DNA of 64,000 nt from Pseudooceanicola onchidii (GCF_004959925.1 NZ_SPUW01000002.1:806001-870000); one strand, 5' to 3'; positions 9,317-18,731 are shown, counted from the stretch's first letter. The notes: generated by a model from the letters alone, not told the origin. Numbers and translations are program-made.

Positions 9317-10108
9317 TCAGGCGCTGTGCGCGCCGTCGGCCAGCGATTTGACATAGGCCGCGACCTCTTCGGTCGACCGGCCCTGGGCGATTTCGCTGAC
9401 GATGGCCGATCCCACCACGCAGCCGTCCGCCACGGCCGCGATGGCCCGTGCGGTGTCGGGGGTGCGGATGCCGAAGCCGACGATGATCGGCAGGTCGGTC
9501 TGCGCCTTGATGCGGGTGACCTCGGGGGCGACGTCGACGGCCTGCGCCTCGGCCGATCCGGTGATGCCGGTGATCGAGACGTAATAGACGAACCCGGATG
9601 TGTTCTCGAGCACCTTGGGCAAGCGCTTGTCGTCCGTCGTCGGCGTGGCGAGGCGGATGAAGTTCAGGCCTGCCGCCTGCGCCGGGATGCACAGTTCGTC
9701 GTCTTCCTCGGGGGGCAGGTCCACCACGATCAGCCCGTCGATGCCCGCGGCCTTCGCCTCGCTCAGGAAGGTGTCGACGCCGATCGAGAAGATCGGGTTG
9801 TAATAGCCCATCAGCACGATTGGGGTGGTGTTGTCGGTCTTGCGGAACTCGGCCGCCATGGCGAGCGTCTTGCGCAGGGTCATGCCTGCGGCCAGGGCGC
9901 GTTGGCCGGCCAGCTGGATCGTCGGGCCGTCGGCCATCGGGTCGGTGAAGGGCACGCCCAGTTCGATGATGTCGACGCCGGCGCCGGGCAGGGCGCGGAA
10001 GATCTCCATCGATCTGGCCTCGTCGGGATCGCCGGCCATGACATAGGCCACGAAGGCCTTCTTTCCCTCGGCGCGAAGGCGGTCAAACGTGGCGTCGATG
10101 CGTGTCAT
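9317..10108 (-). CDS. trpA: Tryptophan synthase alpha chain
   Basis: Cleaves indole-3-glycerol phosphate to indole and glyceraldehyde-3-phosphate; indole is channelled to TrpB. The catalytic Glu is in IIELGVPF and the catalytic Asp in TDPMADGPT; the phosphate-binding GFGIRTPD and VVGSAIV strands follow. 263 residues. The start is the ATG before TRIDATF, with a purine-rich AAAGGGA upstream; the extra 23 codons of open frame are Arg-rich and unlike TrpA. It is separated from trpB by 9 kb. Confidence 0.97.
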   Translation of the reverse strand: MTRIDATFDRLRAEGKKAFVAYVMAGDPDEARSMEIFRALPGAGVDIIELGVPFTDPMADGPTIQLAGQRALAAGMTLRKTLAMAAEFRKTDNTTPIVLMGYYNPIFSIGVDTFLSEAKAAGIDGLIVVDLPPEEDDELCIPAQAAGLNFIRLATPTTDDKRLPKVLENTSGFVYYVSITGITGSAEAQAVDVAPEVTRIKAQTDLPIIVGFGIRTPDTARAIAAVADGCVVGSAIVSEIAQGRSTEEVAAYVKSLADGAHSA

Positions 10109-10222
10109 GGCGTCCCTTTCCCTTCGGCCTCTGCGGGCCGCGCGCCTTGACTTGCCGCAAGGGGACGCTGCGGTCAATGGCGGAGGGGGCCTAGGGGCGA
10201 ATTCAGGGCGTTGCCCGCGCCG

Positions 10223-11218
10223 TCAGCGCAGGCGGGCCACTACGTAATCGGCCAGGTCCGACAGCAGCCCGGTCAGCTGGTGGTCGGGCAGGGCGCGCAG
10301 CGCGTCCTTGGCCGTGTCGGCCCAGCCAAGCGCCGTGGCACGGGTGCTCTCCAGCGCGCCATGCTTGTCGAGCAGCGCGCGCGCGGTCGCCAGATCCGCG
10401 TCCTCCTGCTTGCCCTTCTCGATCGTGCGGGTCCAGAAGGCGCGTTCGTCCGCGTCGGCGTCGGCAATCGCACGGATCAGCGGCAGGGTCAGCTTGCGTT
10501 CGCGGAAATCGTCGCCGACGTTCTTGCCGGTCTGCGCCGCGTCGCCCTGCCAGTCGAGCAGATCGTCCGCCATCTGAAACGCGATGCCAAGCGCGTCGCC
10601 ATAGGTGAACAGCGCCTGCACCTGATCCTCGGATGCCCCGGCGATGACGCCGCCGGCCTCGGTCGCGGCGGAAAACAGCGCGGCGGTCTTGCCCCGGACG
10701 ACCTGCAGATAGATCTCTTCTGTGGTCTTCAGATCCTGCGCGGCGGTCAGTTGCAGCACTTCGCCCTCGGCGATGGTGGCGGCGGCGTCGGACAGGATGT
10801 TGAGCACGCGCAGGTTGCCCGGTTCGACCATCAGCTGAAAGGCGCGAGCGAACAGGTAATCCCCGACCAGAACCGAAGACTTGTTGTCCCACAACAGGTT
10901 GGCGGTCGGACGGCCGCGGCGCTGGCGGCTTTCGTCCACCACGTCGTCGTGCAGCAGGGTCGCGGTGTGGATGAATTCGACCGTCGCGGCCAGATGCACG
11001 TGCCAGGGGCCGTCATAGCCGCTTAGCCGTGCGGCGGCGAGGGTCAGCATCGGCCGGATGCGCTTGCCGCCGGCTTCGACCAGATGCGCGGTCACTTCGG
11101 GGATGCGCGGGGCGTGGCGCGAGGCCATGCGGTCGCGGATCAAGGCATTCACGGCCGTCAGATCATCGGCCAGCAGTGTGGCAATTGCCTCATGAGGTTT
11201 GTCCACGGGGAGGTCCAA
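10223..11218 (-). CDS. Long-chain polyprenyl diphosphate synthase (ubiquinone side chain)
   Basis: Adds isopentenyl diphosphate units to make the polyprenyl tail of ubiquinone. 331 residues with both Asp-rich motifs, LLHDDVVDESRQRRG and MADDLLDWQGD, plus GGKRIRPML near residue 50. By analogy with rhodobacters, which use ubiquinone-10, it is probably decaprenyl (DdsA/IspB type), but chain length cannot be read reliably. The TTG start at 11218 has AGGGA eight bases upstream; GTG at 11206 is an alternative. It is divergent from the DUF2007 gene, with a 59-base gap. Confidence 0.92.
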   Translation of the reverse strand: MDLPVDKPHEAIATLLADDLTAVNALIRDRMASRHAPRIPEVTAHLVEAGGKRIRPMLTLAAARLSGYDGPWHVHLAATVEFIHTATLLHDDVVDESRQRRGRPTANLLWDNKSSVLVGDYLFARAFQLMVEPGNLRVLNILSDAAATIAEGEVLQLTAAQDLKTTEEIYLQVVRGKTAALFSAATEAGGVIAGASEDQVQALFTYGDALGIAFQMADDLLDWQGDAAQTGKNVGDDFRERKLTLPLIRAIADADADERAFWTRTIEKGKQEDADLATARALLDKHGALESTRATALGWADTAKDALRALPDHQLTGLLSDLADYVVARLR

Positions 11219-11277
11219 GCGCGTGATCCCTTGCCAGATATCTCGACATGTCGGGCCCCAGTGCCTAAGTCCCGATC

Positions 11278-11493
11278 ATGAAACAGCTCCTGCGGACCAC
11301 CAACATGGCTGACATGGCCTTCGCGCAAGCGCTGCTACGGGGCGAGGGTATAGACTGCTTTGAAATGGACGTAAACATGAGCGTCCTCGAAGGATCGATC
11401 GGTATTTTTCCCCGTCGCCTGATGGTCCGGTCGGATGATTTCGACCGGGCTGCGCGCTGCCTGACCGACAACGGGATCGAGGTGTCGGAATGA
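11278..11493 (+). CDS. DUF2007 domain protein
   Basis: 71 residues. It has the DUF2007 pattern: a start KQLLRTTNMADMAFAQALL, a central FEMDVNMS, and a C-terminal FDRAARCLTDNGI. The family is described as a putative signal-transducing ferredoxin-like fold, with no proven function. Its stop overlaps the start of the methyltransferase gene by four bases, so the two are translationally coupled, suggesting a shared process. Confidence 0.85.
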   Translation: MKQLLRTTNMADMAFAQALLRGEGIDCFEMDVNMSVLEGSIGIFPRRLMVRSDDFDRAARCLTDNGIEVSE

Positions 11494-12245
11494 CCGAAAC
11501 GCCTGTGACTCTGGACCGTATCCTCGGCGGTCGGGTCGCATTGTGGCAGCCGAAGGCAGGCTATCGCGCCGGTGTCGATCCGGTGTTCCTGGCCGCCAGC
11601 GTGCCGGCCCGGACGGGGCAGAGCGTTCTGGACCTGGGATGCGGGGCGGGGGCTGCGGCGCTGTGCCTCGGGGCGCGGGTGCCGGGGCTGCGGCTGGTCG
11701 GACTGGAACGCCAGGCGCTTTATGCCGACCTGGCCCGCCGGAACGCAGGCGAGAACGGGCAGGACTTCGAGGTGATCGAGGGCGACCTGGCCGACATGCC
11801 GACCAAGCTGAAGCAGCGCCAGTTCGACCATGTCATTGCCAACCCGCCCTATTTCCGGCGCGATCAAAGCGTTGCCGCCGGGAACGCCGCCCGCGAAGGC
11901 GCGCATGGAGAAGATGTGCCGCTGTCAGAGTGGGTCGCGGTCGCGGCGCGCCGCTGTGCGCCGCGCGGCTACGTAAGCTTCATCCAGCGGATCGAACGCC
12001 TGCCGGATCTTCTGACGGCTTTCACATCCTGTCTTGGATCGGTCGAACTTTTTCCACTGATTCCCCGCGAAGGCCGCGATCCGCAACTTTTCCTTCTTCG
12101 GGGGCGGAAAAACGGCCGCGCGGCCTTCCGTCTTCTGCCCGGTCTGGTTGTGCACGACGGGGCCGCACATGACACCGACCAGGAAGACTATACCCCTGAG
12201 GCGACTGGCATTCTCAGGGACGGTATGCCGATTAATATGGGTTAA
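11490..12245 (+). CDS. TrmN6-like SAM-dependent methyltransferase
   Basis: 251 residues. The SAM-binding loop is VLDLGCGAGAAALCLGARV (about residues 43-61), and the VIANPPYFRR motif marks amino-group methyltransferases. The N-terminal RILGGRVALWQPKAGYR is typical of the tRNA1(Val) adenine-N6 methyltransferase (TrmN6/YfiC) group, so tRNA A37 methylation is the best guess; another RNA or protein substrate is possible. Start overlaps the DUF2007 stop. Confidence 0.85.
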   Translation: MTETPVTLDRILGGRVALWQPKAGYRAGVDPVFLAASVPARTGQSVLDLGCGAGAAALCLGARVPGLRLVGLERQALYADLARRNAGENGQDFEVIEGDLADMPTKLKQRQFDHVIANPPYFRRDQSVAAGNAAREGAHGEDVPLSEWVAVAARRCAPRGYVSFIQRIERLPDLLTAFTSCLGSVELFPLIPREGRDPQLFLLRGRKNGRAAFRLLPGLVVHDGAAHDTDQEDYTPEATGILRDGMPINMG

Positions 12246-12351
12246 TCATTCACCTTGGGGAAACCATGTCGGCAAACTCTCGCGACTGCAGCGTGACAGA
12301 TTTGTAAAACTGTGGTCCACTTTCGTTATCGCCAACAGAGAGGAGACGACA

Positions 12352-12516
12352 ATGAGCTTGAGTTCGCATCTGGAAGAACTGAAGAAAAAGCACCAATCCC
12401 TCTCGACCGCCGTGGAACATGCGCAGCGGTCGCCGGGTGTGTCTCAGACCGAGATAACCCAGATGAAAAAGCAGAAACTGCGACTCAAGGAAGAGATTGC
12501 CCGCCTGACCCACTGA
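12352..12516 (+). CDS. YdcH family (DUF465) small coiled-coil protein
   Basis: 54 residues, SLSSHLEELKKKHQSL to the C-terminal KQKLRLKEEIARL, which fits the DUF465/YdcH family: a short helical protein of unknown function found widely in alphaproteobacteria. The start is preceded by AGAGAGGAG with good spacing. Its 3' end overlaps the convergent exporter gene by 32 bases, so both genes use the same DNA on opposite strands. Confidence 0.88.
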   Translation: MSLSSHLEELKKKHQSLSTAVEHAQRSPGVSQTEITQMKKQKLRLKEEIARLTH

Positions 12517-13393
12517 CCTTCGGGGCAGGGGATCTGCGCAAACTGGCGCGGGCCGCAAGGGTCGCGCCACCGGTAATGAGTATGGTTGCAAGGGCAAGCC
12601 GGGCCGTTGGCTCGGCTATGCCTGCGACCACCAGGATCAGCGTCGATAACAGCGGTGCGGCATAGGATGCCACACCGAGAATCTGGATGTCGCCCCGCTT
12701 GACCCCGACATCCCAAGTGTAGAACGCCAGCCCCACGGGACCAAGCCCGAGGCCCAGGATCGCGGCCCATCCGATGACGCCTTCTGGTTGAGTTGTTTCT
12801 TCCAGTAGAAGGTGCAGGACGGCCGACAGGACCGCCGTGACCACGCAGAACAGCGCGACCGCCGCCGTCGGAACCGTGCCAAACCGACGCGACAGCACCG
12901 AATAGCCGGACCAGGTCAGCGCGCAGGCCACGGCCAGCGCATAACCGGTCATGTGTTCCGCCGCGAAGCCCCCCTTGCCGCCCAGAATGATCAGCGCCGC
13001 CCCGGCAAAGCCCGCCAAGGCGCCGATCAGGTGTCCGGGGCGCAGGCTCTCGCCCGGCAGAAGCCCCGAGAACAGCACGATCAGCAGGGGCCAGAGATAG
13101 GCGATCAGCCCGGCCTGAGCGGGAGGCGCGTTGCGCAGCGCGGCGAAATACAATGCGTGGTAGCCAAAGAGCCCGATCGTCCCAAGCGCAAAGGCGGGAA
13201 GTGGCACGCGGCGCAAGGCCGACAGCTGACCGGTCGCGGTGGCCCAGATCAGGCCGATCGTACCTCCGACGGCAAAGCACATGGCGTTCAGCTGCAGGGG
13301 CGGGACCGGGGCGCTGCCCACGGTGAACAGCGCAAGCAGAGCCCAAAGGAGGACTGCGGTGAAGCCGATGGCGGTGGCGCGGGATCGTGTCAT
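12485..13393 (-). CDS. DMT-family (EamA) exporter, YddG-like
   Basis: 302 residues with about ten hydrophobic spans and two EamA repeats (each ending in a PLL-type membrane segment, AYLWPLLIVLFSGLLPGE and YAAPLLSTLILVVAG). The overall pattern resembles the aromatic amino-acid exporter YddG; substrate is inferred only from this resemblance. The start is the ATG before TRSRATAIGF; the 29 extra upstream codons are not membrane-like. Its last 32 bases overlap the convergent ydcH-like gene. Confidence 0.85.
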   Translation of the reverse strand: MTRSRATAIGFTAVLLWALLALFTVGSAPVPPLQLNAMCFAVGGTIGLIWATATGQLSALRRVPLPAFALGTIGLFGYHALYFAALRNAPPAQAGLIAYLWPLLIVLFSGLLPGESLRPGHLIGALAGFAGAALIILGGKGGFAAEHMTGYALAVACALTWSGYSVLSRRFGTVPTAAVALFCVVTAVLSAVLHLLLEETTQPEGVIGWAAILGLGLGPVGLAFYTWDVGVKRGDIQILGVASYAAPLLSTLILVVAGIAEPTARLALATILITGGATLAARASLRRSPAPKVSGSGGQSLP

Positions 13394-13449
13394 GCGCGGG
13401 TTGTGCGCGACCGCCCGGGCCGGGTCAATGGCGGGCTGCGCACATGAAA

Positions 13450-13472
13450 AGGGCCGGGATGACCCCGGCCCT
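13450..13472 (-). terminator. Terminator of phaB
   Basis: AGGGCCGGG/CCCGGCCCT, 9-bp stem with a 5-base loop, followed on the minus strand by TTTT. It lies just past the phaB stop, before the exporter gene. Confidence 0.75.
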
Positions 13473-13492
13473 CGTATCATCGTGGCTTGGGA

Positions 13493-14215
13493 TCAGACGA
13501 AGAACTGACCGCCGTTTGCCGTGATGGTCGACCCGTTGATGAAGCCCGCATCGTCGGACGCCAGGAAGACCACGCAGCGCGCGATTTCCTCGGGCTCGCC
13601 CAGGCGGCCGGTCGGGATCTGGCCGATGATGGCTTCGCGCACCTTTTCGGGCACGGCCATGACCATGTCGGTGGCGATGTAGCCGGGGCAGATGGCGTTG
13701 GCCGTGATGCCCTTGGCCGCGCCTTCCTGCGCGAGGGATTTCACGATGCCCAGGTCACCCGCCTTGGTCGCGGCATAGTTCACCTGGCCGAACTGGCCCT
13801 TCTGTCCGTTGATCGAAGAGATCACGACCACGCGGCCAAAGCCCCGTTCGCGCATGCCGGGCCAGCAGGGGTGGACGGTGTTGAAGACGCCGGTGAGGTT
13901 GGTGTCGACAACCTCTTTCCACTGTTCCGGCGTCATCTTGTGGAAGGGCGCGTCGCGGGTGATGCCCGCGTTGGCGACCACCACGTCGATCGGGCCGACC
14001 TCGGCTTCGACCTTGGCGATGCCCTCCTTGGAGGCCGCATAGTCTGCGGCGTTCCACTTGTAGGTCTTGATGCCGGTTTCCTCGGTGAACTTGGCCGCGG
14101 CCTCGTCATTGCCGGCATAGGTGGCGGCCACCTGATACCCTGCGTCTTTCAGTGCCTTGGAGATTGCCGCGCCGATGCCGCGCGACCCTCCGGTGACCAG
14201 TGCTGTCCGTGCCAT
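13493..14215 (-). CDS. phaB: Acetoacetyl-CoA reductase
   Basis: Reduces acetoacetyl-CoA to (R)-3-hydroxybutyryl-CoA with NADPH, supplying polyhydroxybutyrate synthesis and the ethylmalonyl-CoA pathway. 240-residue short-chain dehydrogenase: cofactor loop TGGSRGIGAAI, NAGITRD, and the catalytic Ser-Tyr-Lys in ISSINGQKGQFGQVNYAATK. C-terminal FINGSTITANGGQ is typical of PhaB. It follows phaA on the same strand after a ~200-base gap that holds a hairpin and a palindrome, so it may have its own promoter. No PHB synthase is in the window. Confidence 0.95.
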   Translation of the reverse strand: MARTALVTGGSRGIGAAISKALKDAGYQVAATYAGNDEAAAKFTEETGIKTYKWNAADYAASKEGIAKVEAEVGPIDVVVANAGITRDAPFHKMTPEQWKEVVDTNLTGVFNTVHPCWPGMRERGFGRVVVISSINGQKGQFGQVNYAATKAGDLGIVKSLAQEGAAKGITANAICPGYIATDMVMAVPEKVREAIIGQIPTGRLGEPEEIARCVVFLASDDAGFINGSTITANGGQFFV

Positions 14216-14269
14216 TATGTCTCCTCCGGAATGTCTTCAGGTAATCCTGTTACTCATTTAGGTCGTGCT

Positions 14270-14286
14270 GCGCAACATTGTTGCGC
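14270..14286. promoter_or_regulatory. 17-bp perfect inverted repeat upstream of phaB
   Basis: GCGCAACATTGTTGCGC: two 8-base arms around a single T, 55 bases upstream of the phaB start. Thirteen of these bases recur 36 bases before mcl2. It is a likely operator; the binding protein is unknown. Confidence 0.55.
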
Positions 14287-14356
14287 GATGAATTTTGCCT
14301 CTTGGCTCTGATTCTTTGTCGCACCCCCGGCTTACCATAGGGCAGTGGAAAGCAAA

Positions 14357-14382
14357 GAAGGGCACCTTTTCAGGTACCCTTC
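14357..14382 (-). terminator. Hairpin between phaA and phaB
   Basis: GAAGGGCACC pairs with GGTACCCTTC (one mismatch, 6-base loop). On the minus strand it is followed by TTTGCTTT. It lies 31 bases after the phaA stop and probably ends, or reduces, read-through into phaB. Confidence 0.55.
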
Positions 14383-14412
14383 GCTTGCGTATGTTTTGTG
14401 AAGCTGCCGAAT

Positions 14413-15588
14413 TTACGGGCGTTCGACACACATCGCGACGCCCATGCCGCCGCCGATGCACAGCGTGGCGAGGCCTTTCTTGGCGCCGCGCCGCTTCATC
14501 TCGAAAAGCAGGGTGTTCAGCACGCGCGCGCCGGATGCGCCGATCGGGTGGCCAATGGCGATGGCGCCGCCGTTCACGTTCACGATCGACGGATCCCAGC
14601 CCATGTCCTTGTTCACCGCGCAGGCCTGTGCGGCGAAGGCTTCGTTCGCCTCGACCAGATCGAGATCAGTGGCCTTCCAGCCTGCCTTCTCAAGCGCCTT
14701 GCGGGACGCGTAGATCGGACCGACGCCCATGATCTTGGGGTCGAGGCCGGCGGTTGCGTAGCTGACGATGCGGGCCAGCGGTTCGATGCCGCGCTTTTCG
14801 GCCTCATCCGCGGACATCAGCAGGGCACCGGCTGCGCCATCGTTGATGCCCGACGCGTTGGCCGCAGTCACGGTACCGTCCTTGGTGAAGGCAGGGCGCA
14901 GTTTCTGCATGGCGTCGATGGTCGCGCCGTGGCGGATGTATTCGTCCTGATCCACGACCGTTTCGCCCTTGCGGGTCTTGACGGTGAAGGGGACTATTTC
15001 GTCGGCGAACTTGCCGGCCTTTTGCGCGGCTTCGGCCTTGTTCTGCGACTGGACGGCGAATTCGTCCTGCTGGTCGCGGCTGATCTGCCACTTTTCAGCA
15101 ACGTTTTCAGCGGTCTGGCCCATGTGGTAGCCGTTGAAGGCATCCCACAGACCGTCCTTGATCATCGAGTCGATGTACTTGACGTCGCCCATCTTGTGGC
15201 CCGCGCGCAGGTGCGCGACGTGGGGCGAGAGAGACATGCTTTCCTGGCCGCCGGCGGCCACGATGGAGGCATCGCCAAGCTGGATGTGCTGGGCGGCAAG
15301 GGCGACGGCGCGGAGGCCCGAACCGCAGACCTGGTTGATGCCCCAGGCGGCGGAGGCTTCGGGCAGGCCTGCGTTGATATGCGCCTGACGGGCCGGGTTT
15401 TGCCCCTGACCGCCGGTCAGCACCTGGCCGAGAATGGTTTCGGAAACGTCCGCGGCATCGATGCCTGCGCGCTTCACCAGTTCTGCCAGAACGGTTGCGC
15501 CAAGGTCATGTGCCGGGGTGGTTGCAAAAGAGCCGAGAAAGGATCCGACGGGCGTACGCGCTGCGGATGCGATGACGACATTGGTCAT
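14413..15588 (-). CDS. phaA: Acetyl-CoA acetyltransferase (beta-ketothiolase)
   Basis: Condenses two acetyl-CoA to acetoacetyl-CoA, the entry step to PHB and to the ethylmalonyl-CoA pathway. 391 residues with all thiolase active-site blocks: nucleophilic Cys in [14 protein letters not shown], His in [16 protein letters not shown], and the second Cys in [16 protein letters not shown] precedes the ATG at 15588, excluding the upstream open frame. The product is the substrate of PhaB, encoded just downstream. Confidence 0.96.
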   Translation of the reverse strand: MTNVVIASAARTPVGSFLGSFATTPAHDLGATVLAELVKRAGIDAADVSETILGQVLTGGQGQNPARQAHINAGLPEASAAWGINQVCGSGLRAVALAAQHIQLGDASIVAAGGQESMSLSPHVAHLRAGHKMGDVKYIDSMIKDGLWDAFNGYHMGQTAENVAEKWQISRDQQDEFAVQSQNKAEAAQKAGKFADEIVPFTVKTRKGETVVDQDEYIRHGATIDAMQKLRPAFTKDGTVTAANASGINDGAAGALLMSADEAEKRGIEPLARIVSYATAGLDPKIMGVGPIYASRKALEKAGWKATDLDLVEANEAFAAQACAVNKDMGWDPSIVNVNGGAIAIGHPIGASGARVLNTLLFEMKRRGAKKGLATLCIGGGMGVAMCVERP

Positions 15589-15711
15589 GTGTGGTCCTCC
15601 ACTATTTTGACGCAGGAGATTCTCCCCCCACGCCTCCATGCAGGTGACCTAACGCAAATCGCGGCGAATCTCAACGTGCTGCAGTGCCGCAAAATCGGTG
15701 GTGCCGGGCGC

Positions 15712-16551
15712 TCAGGTTCCGGTGGCGCGCTTCGTCTCCTCCCACGGGGGGTGCACCGTGGGGGCGGCGAAGTAGTAGCCCTGCAGGCAATCCACCCCGG
15801 CCTCGACCAGCCACTTCGCATCGGCGGCGTTTTCGACCTGTTCGGCGATTGTCAGCATGTCCATCTGCTGCGCGATGGCGATCAGGGCGCTGGACAGGAC
15901 CTGGTTGTCCGCATTGGTCGCGACGCCCTGGATGAACTGGCCGTCGATCTTCAGCACGTCGAAGAGGAAATTCCTGAGGTAGCGGAACGAGGTATAGCCC
16001 GCCCCGAAATCATCCAACGCAAAGCCGATACCGTGCCGCCGCATGTCGGACATGAAGCTGGTCACCAGTTCCGGGATCAGCATGGCCGAGCTTTCGGTGA
16101 TCTCGAGGATCAGCCGTTCCCCGACGGTCGGATCGCCCATCAGCCGTTTGCGCAGGATCCGCATCCACGGCGGATATCCGATCGATCGGGCGGACATGTT
16201 GATGGCCAGCCGCAGGTCCGGGCGGCGGGCCAGTTCGCGCAGGCCCAGGTCCAGCGCAACGGTGTCGATACGGCGGCCGATTTCCGTCTGTTCGACGGCG
16301 TGGATGAAATCTCCGGCGGGGATGAAGCGCCCGGTTTCGTCGTAAATCCGAATCAGCCCCTCGTAGAAGGCAACGTTCGCGGGATTGCCTGCGGGCACGA
16401 TCGGCTGGAAGGCGAGGGCCACGTGCCGGTGCCGCAGGGCCGCATCCACCATGTCTTCGACCCTGGCATCGCGGGCGGCGACGGCAAAGCTCAGCGGGTC
16501 CCGCTGATCGGTCGTGATATCCTCAAGTCGCCTGTTCCCGGTTTCCTGCAT
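15712..16551 (-). CDS. EAL-domain cyclic-di-GMP phosphodiesterase
   Basis: 279 residues with a stand-alone EAL domain and no GGDEF, PAS or membrane part. The metal and substrate residues are in place: the Glu of YEGLIRI, Asn of INMSARS, Glu of LEITES, the Asp pair of LDDFGAGYTS, Lys of KIDGQFI, Glu of AEQVEN and QGYYF at the end. An active enzyme lowering c-di-GMP is therefore predicted. The signature is EGL rather than EAL, a tolerated variant. Its target process (motility, biofilm) cannot be read from neighbours. Confidence 0.9.
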   Translation of the reverse strand: MQETGNRRLEDITTDQRDPLSFAVAARDARVEDMVDAALRHRHVALAFQPIVPAGNPANVAFYEGLIRIYDETGRFIPAGDFIHAVEQTEIGRRIDTVALDLGLRELARRPDLRLAINMSARSIGYPPWMRILRKRLMGDPTVGERLILEITESSAMLIPELVTSFMSDMRRHGIGFALDDFGAGYTSFRYLRNFLFDVLKIDGQFIQGVATNADNQVLSSALIAIAQQMDMLTIAEQVENAADAKWLVEAGVDCLQGYYFAAPTVHPPWEETKRATGT

Positions 16552-16614
16552 GGCAGCCCCCGCTCCTGATGCGGGAAGTGTCGCGCGCAGTCGTTAAGAA
16601 ACCGAAAAGATCCC

Positions 16615-17169
16615 TCAGCTTTCCATGTCGTTGATCATCGCCTCGATGATGGCGCGGGCGCTGTCAGACGCCCAGTCGGCGGTGCCGGTCAGCCGGGCCA
16701 CTTCCTGTCCCTCGCGGTTCAGCAGGACGGACACGGGCAGGCCCAGCACGCCGTTGCCCCGACCCAGGGCTGCCTGTTTGTCCAGGTATTTCGGCAGGTT
16801 GTTCACCCCGATGTCGTCGAAAAACTTGTCGATGGCGGGTGTCGCATTGGGGCCGGTCGCCACGGTGACGACGGCGAAATCCTCGCCTCCGTAGGCGTCC
16901 TGCAGGGCAGAGAGCGTCGGCATTTCCTCGCGGCAGGGGGCGCACCAGATCGCCCAGAAGTTCACCAGAACCACCTGGCCGCGATATTCTGCCAGGCTGA
17001 TCTTGCCGTCGGCAGCGTCGAACTGCGCGTCCTGAAACGCCTTGGGGGCCTCGTGCACGGCCAGTTTCTTCATGTCGCCGTCGCGCAGATCGGCGATACC
17101 GTCGGCGGCGGCGACGTTTGCAGTGAGGATCAACCCCGTATAAAGGAGCGCGGTGAGCCAGTTTCTCAT
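16615..17169 (-). CDS. TlpA-type thioredoxin-fold disulfide reductase, exported
   Basis: 184 residues. An N-terminal hydrophobic signal ([20 protein letters not shown]) places it in the periplasm, possibly membrane-anchored. The thioredoxin fold has the active site WCAPC and the cis-Pro segment [12 protein letters not shown]. TlpA-like proteins keep cysteines reduced during cytochrome maturation. GGAGG sits before the ATG. It is divergent from argH with only 21 bases between the two start codons. Confidence 0.93.
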   Translation of the reverse strand: MRNWLTALLYTGLILTANVAAADGIADLRDGDMKKLAVHEAPKAFQDAQFDAADGKISLAEYRGQVVLVNFWAIWCAPCREEMPTLSALQDAYGGEDFAVVTVATGPNATPAIDKFFDDIGVNNLPKYLDKQAALGRGNGVLGLPVSVLLNREGQEVARLTGTADWASDSARAIIEAMINDMES

Positions 17170-17190
17170 AATTCCTCCGGGCGGGTGCAA

Positions 17191-18582
17191 ATGACCGACA
17201 AGACTTCGAACCAGATGTGGGGTGGCCGTTTCGCCGCCGGACCCGATGCTATCATGGAGGCGATCAATGCCTCCATCGGGTTCGATCAGCGTATGGCAGC
17301 GCAGGACATCGCGGGATCGCGCGCCCATGCCGCCATGCTGGCCGCAACTGGTATCGTTTCGGATAAGGATGCCGAGGCGATGAGGGAAGGGCTTCTCACG
17401 ATCTTGTCAGAGATCGAAGAGGGCAAGTTCGCCTTTTCCACCGCGCTGGAAGACATCCACATGAACGTCGAGGCCCGGCTCAAAGAGGTCATCGGTGAAC
17501 CGGCGGGGCGTCTGCACACCGGGCGGTCGCGCAATGATCAGGTGGCGACGGATTTCCGGCTTTGGGTGCGCGATCAGGTGGATGCGGCGATAGATGGCCT
17601 GCAGGCGCTGATGGCGGCGCTGCTGGATCAGGCCGAGGCCGGGGCCGATTGGGTCATGCCCGGGTTCACGCACCTGCAGACCGCGCAGCCCGTCACCTGG
17701 GGCCACCACATGATGGCCTATGTCGAGATGTTCGCGCGGGATCTGTCGCGGTTCCGCGATGCGCGGGTGCGGATGAACGAATCTCCGCTTGGTGCCGCGG
17801 CGCTGGCCGGCACGTCCTTCCCGATCGACCGGCAGATGACGGCCGAAGCGCTTGGATTTGACCGGCCGATGGCGAACTCGCTGGATGCGGTGTCCGACCG
17901 GGACTTTGCTCTGGAGTTCCTGGGCGCGTCGACCATCTGCGCGATGCATCTGTCCCGCATGGCCGAAGAGCTGGTGATCTGGTCCTCGGCCCAGTTCCGC
18001 TTCGTCACCCTCAGCGACCGGTTCTCGACCGGGTCGTCGATCATGCCGCAGAAGAAGAACCCCGACGCGGCCGAGCTGATCCGCGCCAAGATCGGCCGGA
18101 TCTTCGGGGCGAATGTCGCGCTGACCATGGTGATGAAGGGGCTGCCGCTGGCCTATTCCAAGGACATGCAGGAAGACAAGGAACAGGTCTTTGACGCTGC
18201 CGACAACCTGATGCTGGCGCTGGCCGCGATGACCGGGATGGTGTCGGACATGACCGCCAACCGGGCGTCGCTCGAGGCCGCGGCAGGCTCGGGCTTCTCG
18301 ACCGCGACGGACCTGGCCGACTGGCTGGTGCGGGCGCTGAACATGCCGTTCCGCGATGCGCACCATGTGACCGGATCGCTGGTCGCCATGGCCGAAAAGC
18401 GCGGCTGCGACCTGCCGGACCTGACGTTGGCCGACATGCAGTCGGTCCATGACAAGATCACGGACGAGGTCTTCGGCGTGCTGGGCGTGCACAATTCGGT
18501 TGCCTCGCGCATGTCCTACGGCGGCACTGCGCCCACGCGGGTGCGCGAACAGGTCGCCCGCTGGCGCGAGGTTCTGGCGTGA
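17191..18582 (+). CDS. argH: Argininosuccinate lyase
   Basis: Splits argininosuccinate to arginine and fumarate, the last step of arginine synthesis. 463 residues with the fumarase-superfamily signature [13 protein letters not shown], the [12 protein letters not shown] loop and the [13 protein letters not shown] segment. The start is the ATG before [13 protein letters not shown]. The ribosome site is weak. It heads a tightly packed run: its stop overlaps the small lipoprotein start by one base, and that chain continues to lysA. Confidence 0.97.
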   Translation: MTDKTSNQMWGGRFAAGPDAIMEAINASIGFDQRMAAQDIAGSRAHAAMLAATGIVSDKDAEAMREGLLTILSEIEEGKFAFSTALEDIHMNVEARLKEVIGEPAGRLHTGRSRNDQVATDFRLWVRDQVDAAIDGLQALMAALLDQAEAGADWVMPGFTHLQTAQPVTWGHHMMAYVEMFARDLSRFRDARVRMNESPLGAAALAGTSFPIDRQMTAEALGFDRPMANSLDAVSDRDFALEFLGASTICAMHLSRMAEELVIWSSAQFRFVTLSDRFSTGSSIMPQKKNPDAAELIRAKIGRIFGANVALTMVMKGLPLAYSKDMQEDKEQVFDAADNLMLALAAMTGMVSDMTANRASLEAAAGSGFSTATDLADWLVRALNMPFRDAHHVTGSLVAMAEKRGCDLPDLTLADMQSVHDKITDEVFGVLGVHNSVASRMSYGGTAPTRVREQVARWREVLA

Positions 18583-18731
18583 TGCGGGTCATCGTGCTGA
18601 TCGGCTTTGCCTTCTTCGTGGCACTGGTCGCGGCCTGCGGCGTCGACGGCGAGCCGGAAAAACCGGGCGCAGAGCGTGACGCACCCAAAGTCACCGTCAG
18701 CGGGTCGGCCCGCGTTGGCGTGATCTTCTGA
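18582..18731 (+). CDS. Small lipoprotein (possible LptM counterpart)
   Basis: 49 residues. Short positive start (MRV), hydrophobic stretch IVLIGFAFFVALVAAC, and a lipobox V-A-A-C at residue 19, so it should be lipidated on Cys19 and sorted to the outer or inner membrane. After the Cys comes GVDGEPEKP, loosely like the CGxKGPLxxP start of the enterobacterial LptM (YifL), which also lies near lysA. It shares one base with argH before and with the DUF2834 gene after, so it is translated as part of the argH-lysA run. Role unproven. Confidence 0.8.
   Translation: MRVIVLIGFAFFVALVAACGVDGEPEKPGAERDAPKVTVSGSARVGVIF

Noticed and set aside
9243-9692. 150-codon N-terminal extension of lldD
   Set aside because: The sequence is Arg/His/Gly-rich and antisense to trpA; a clear ribosome site precedes the ATG at 9242.
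14398-16569. A 723-codon open frame on the plus strand
   Set aside because: It lies antisense to phaA and the EAL gene, has the Arg/Gly/His-rich make-up of GC-rich shadow frames, and shows no family motif; the minus-strand frames have full catalytic motifs.
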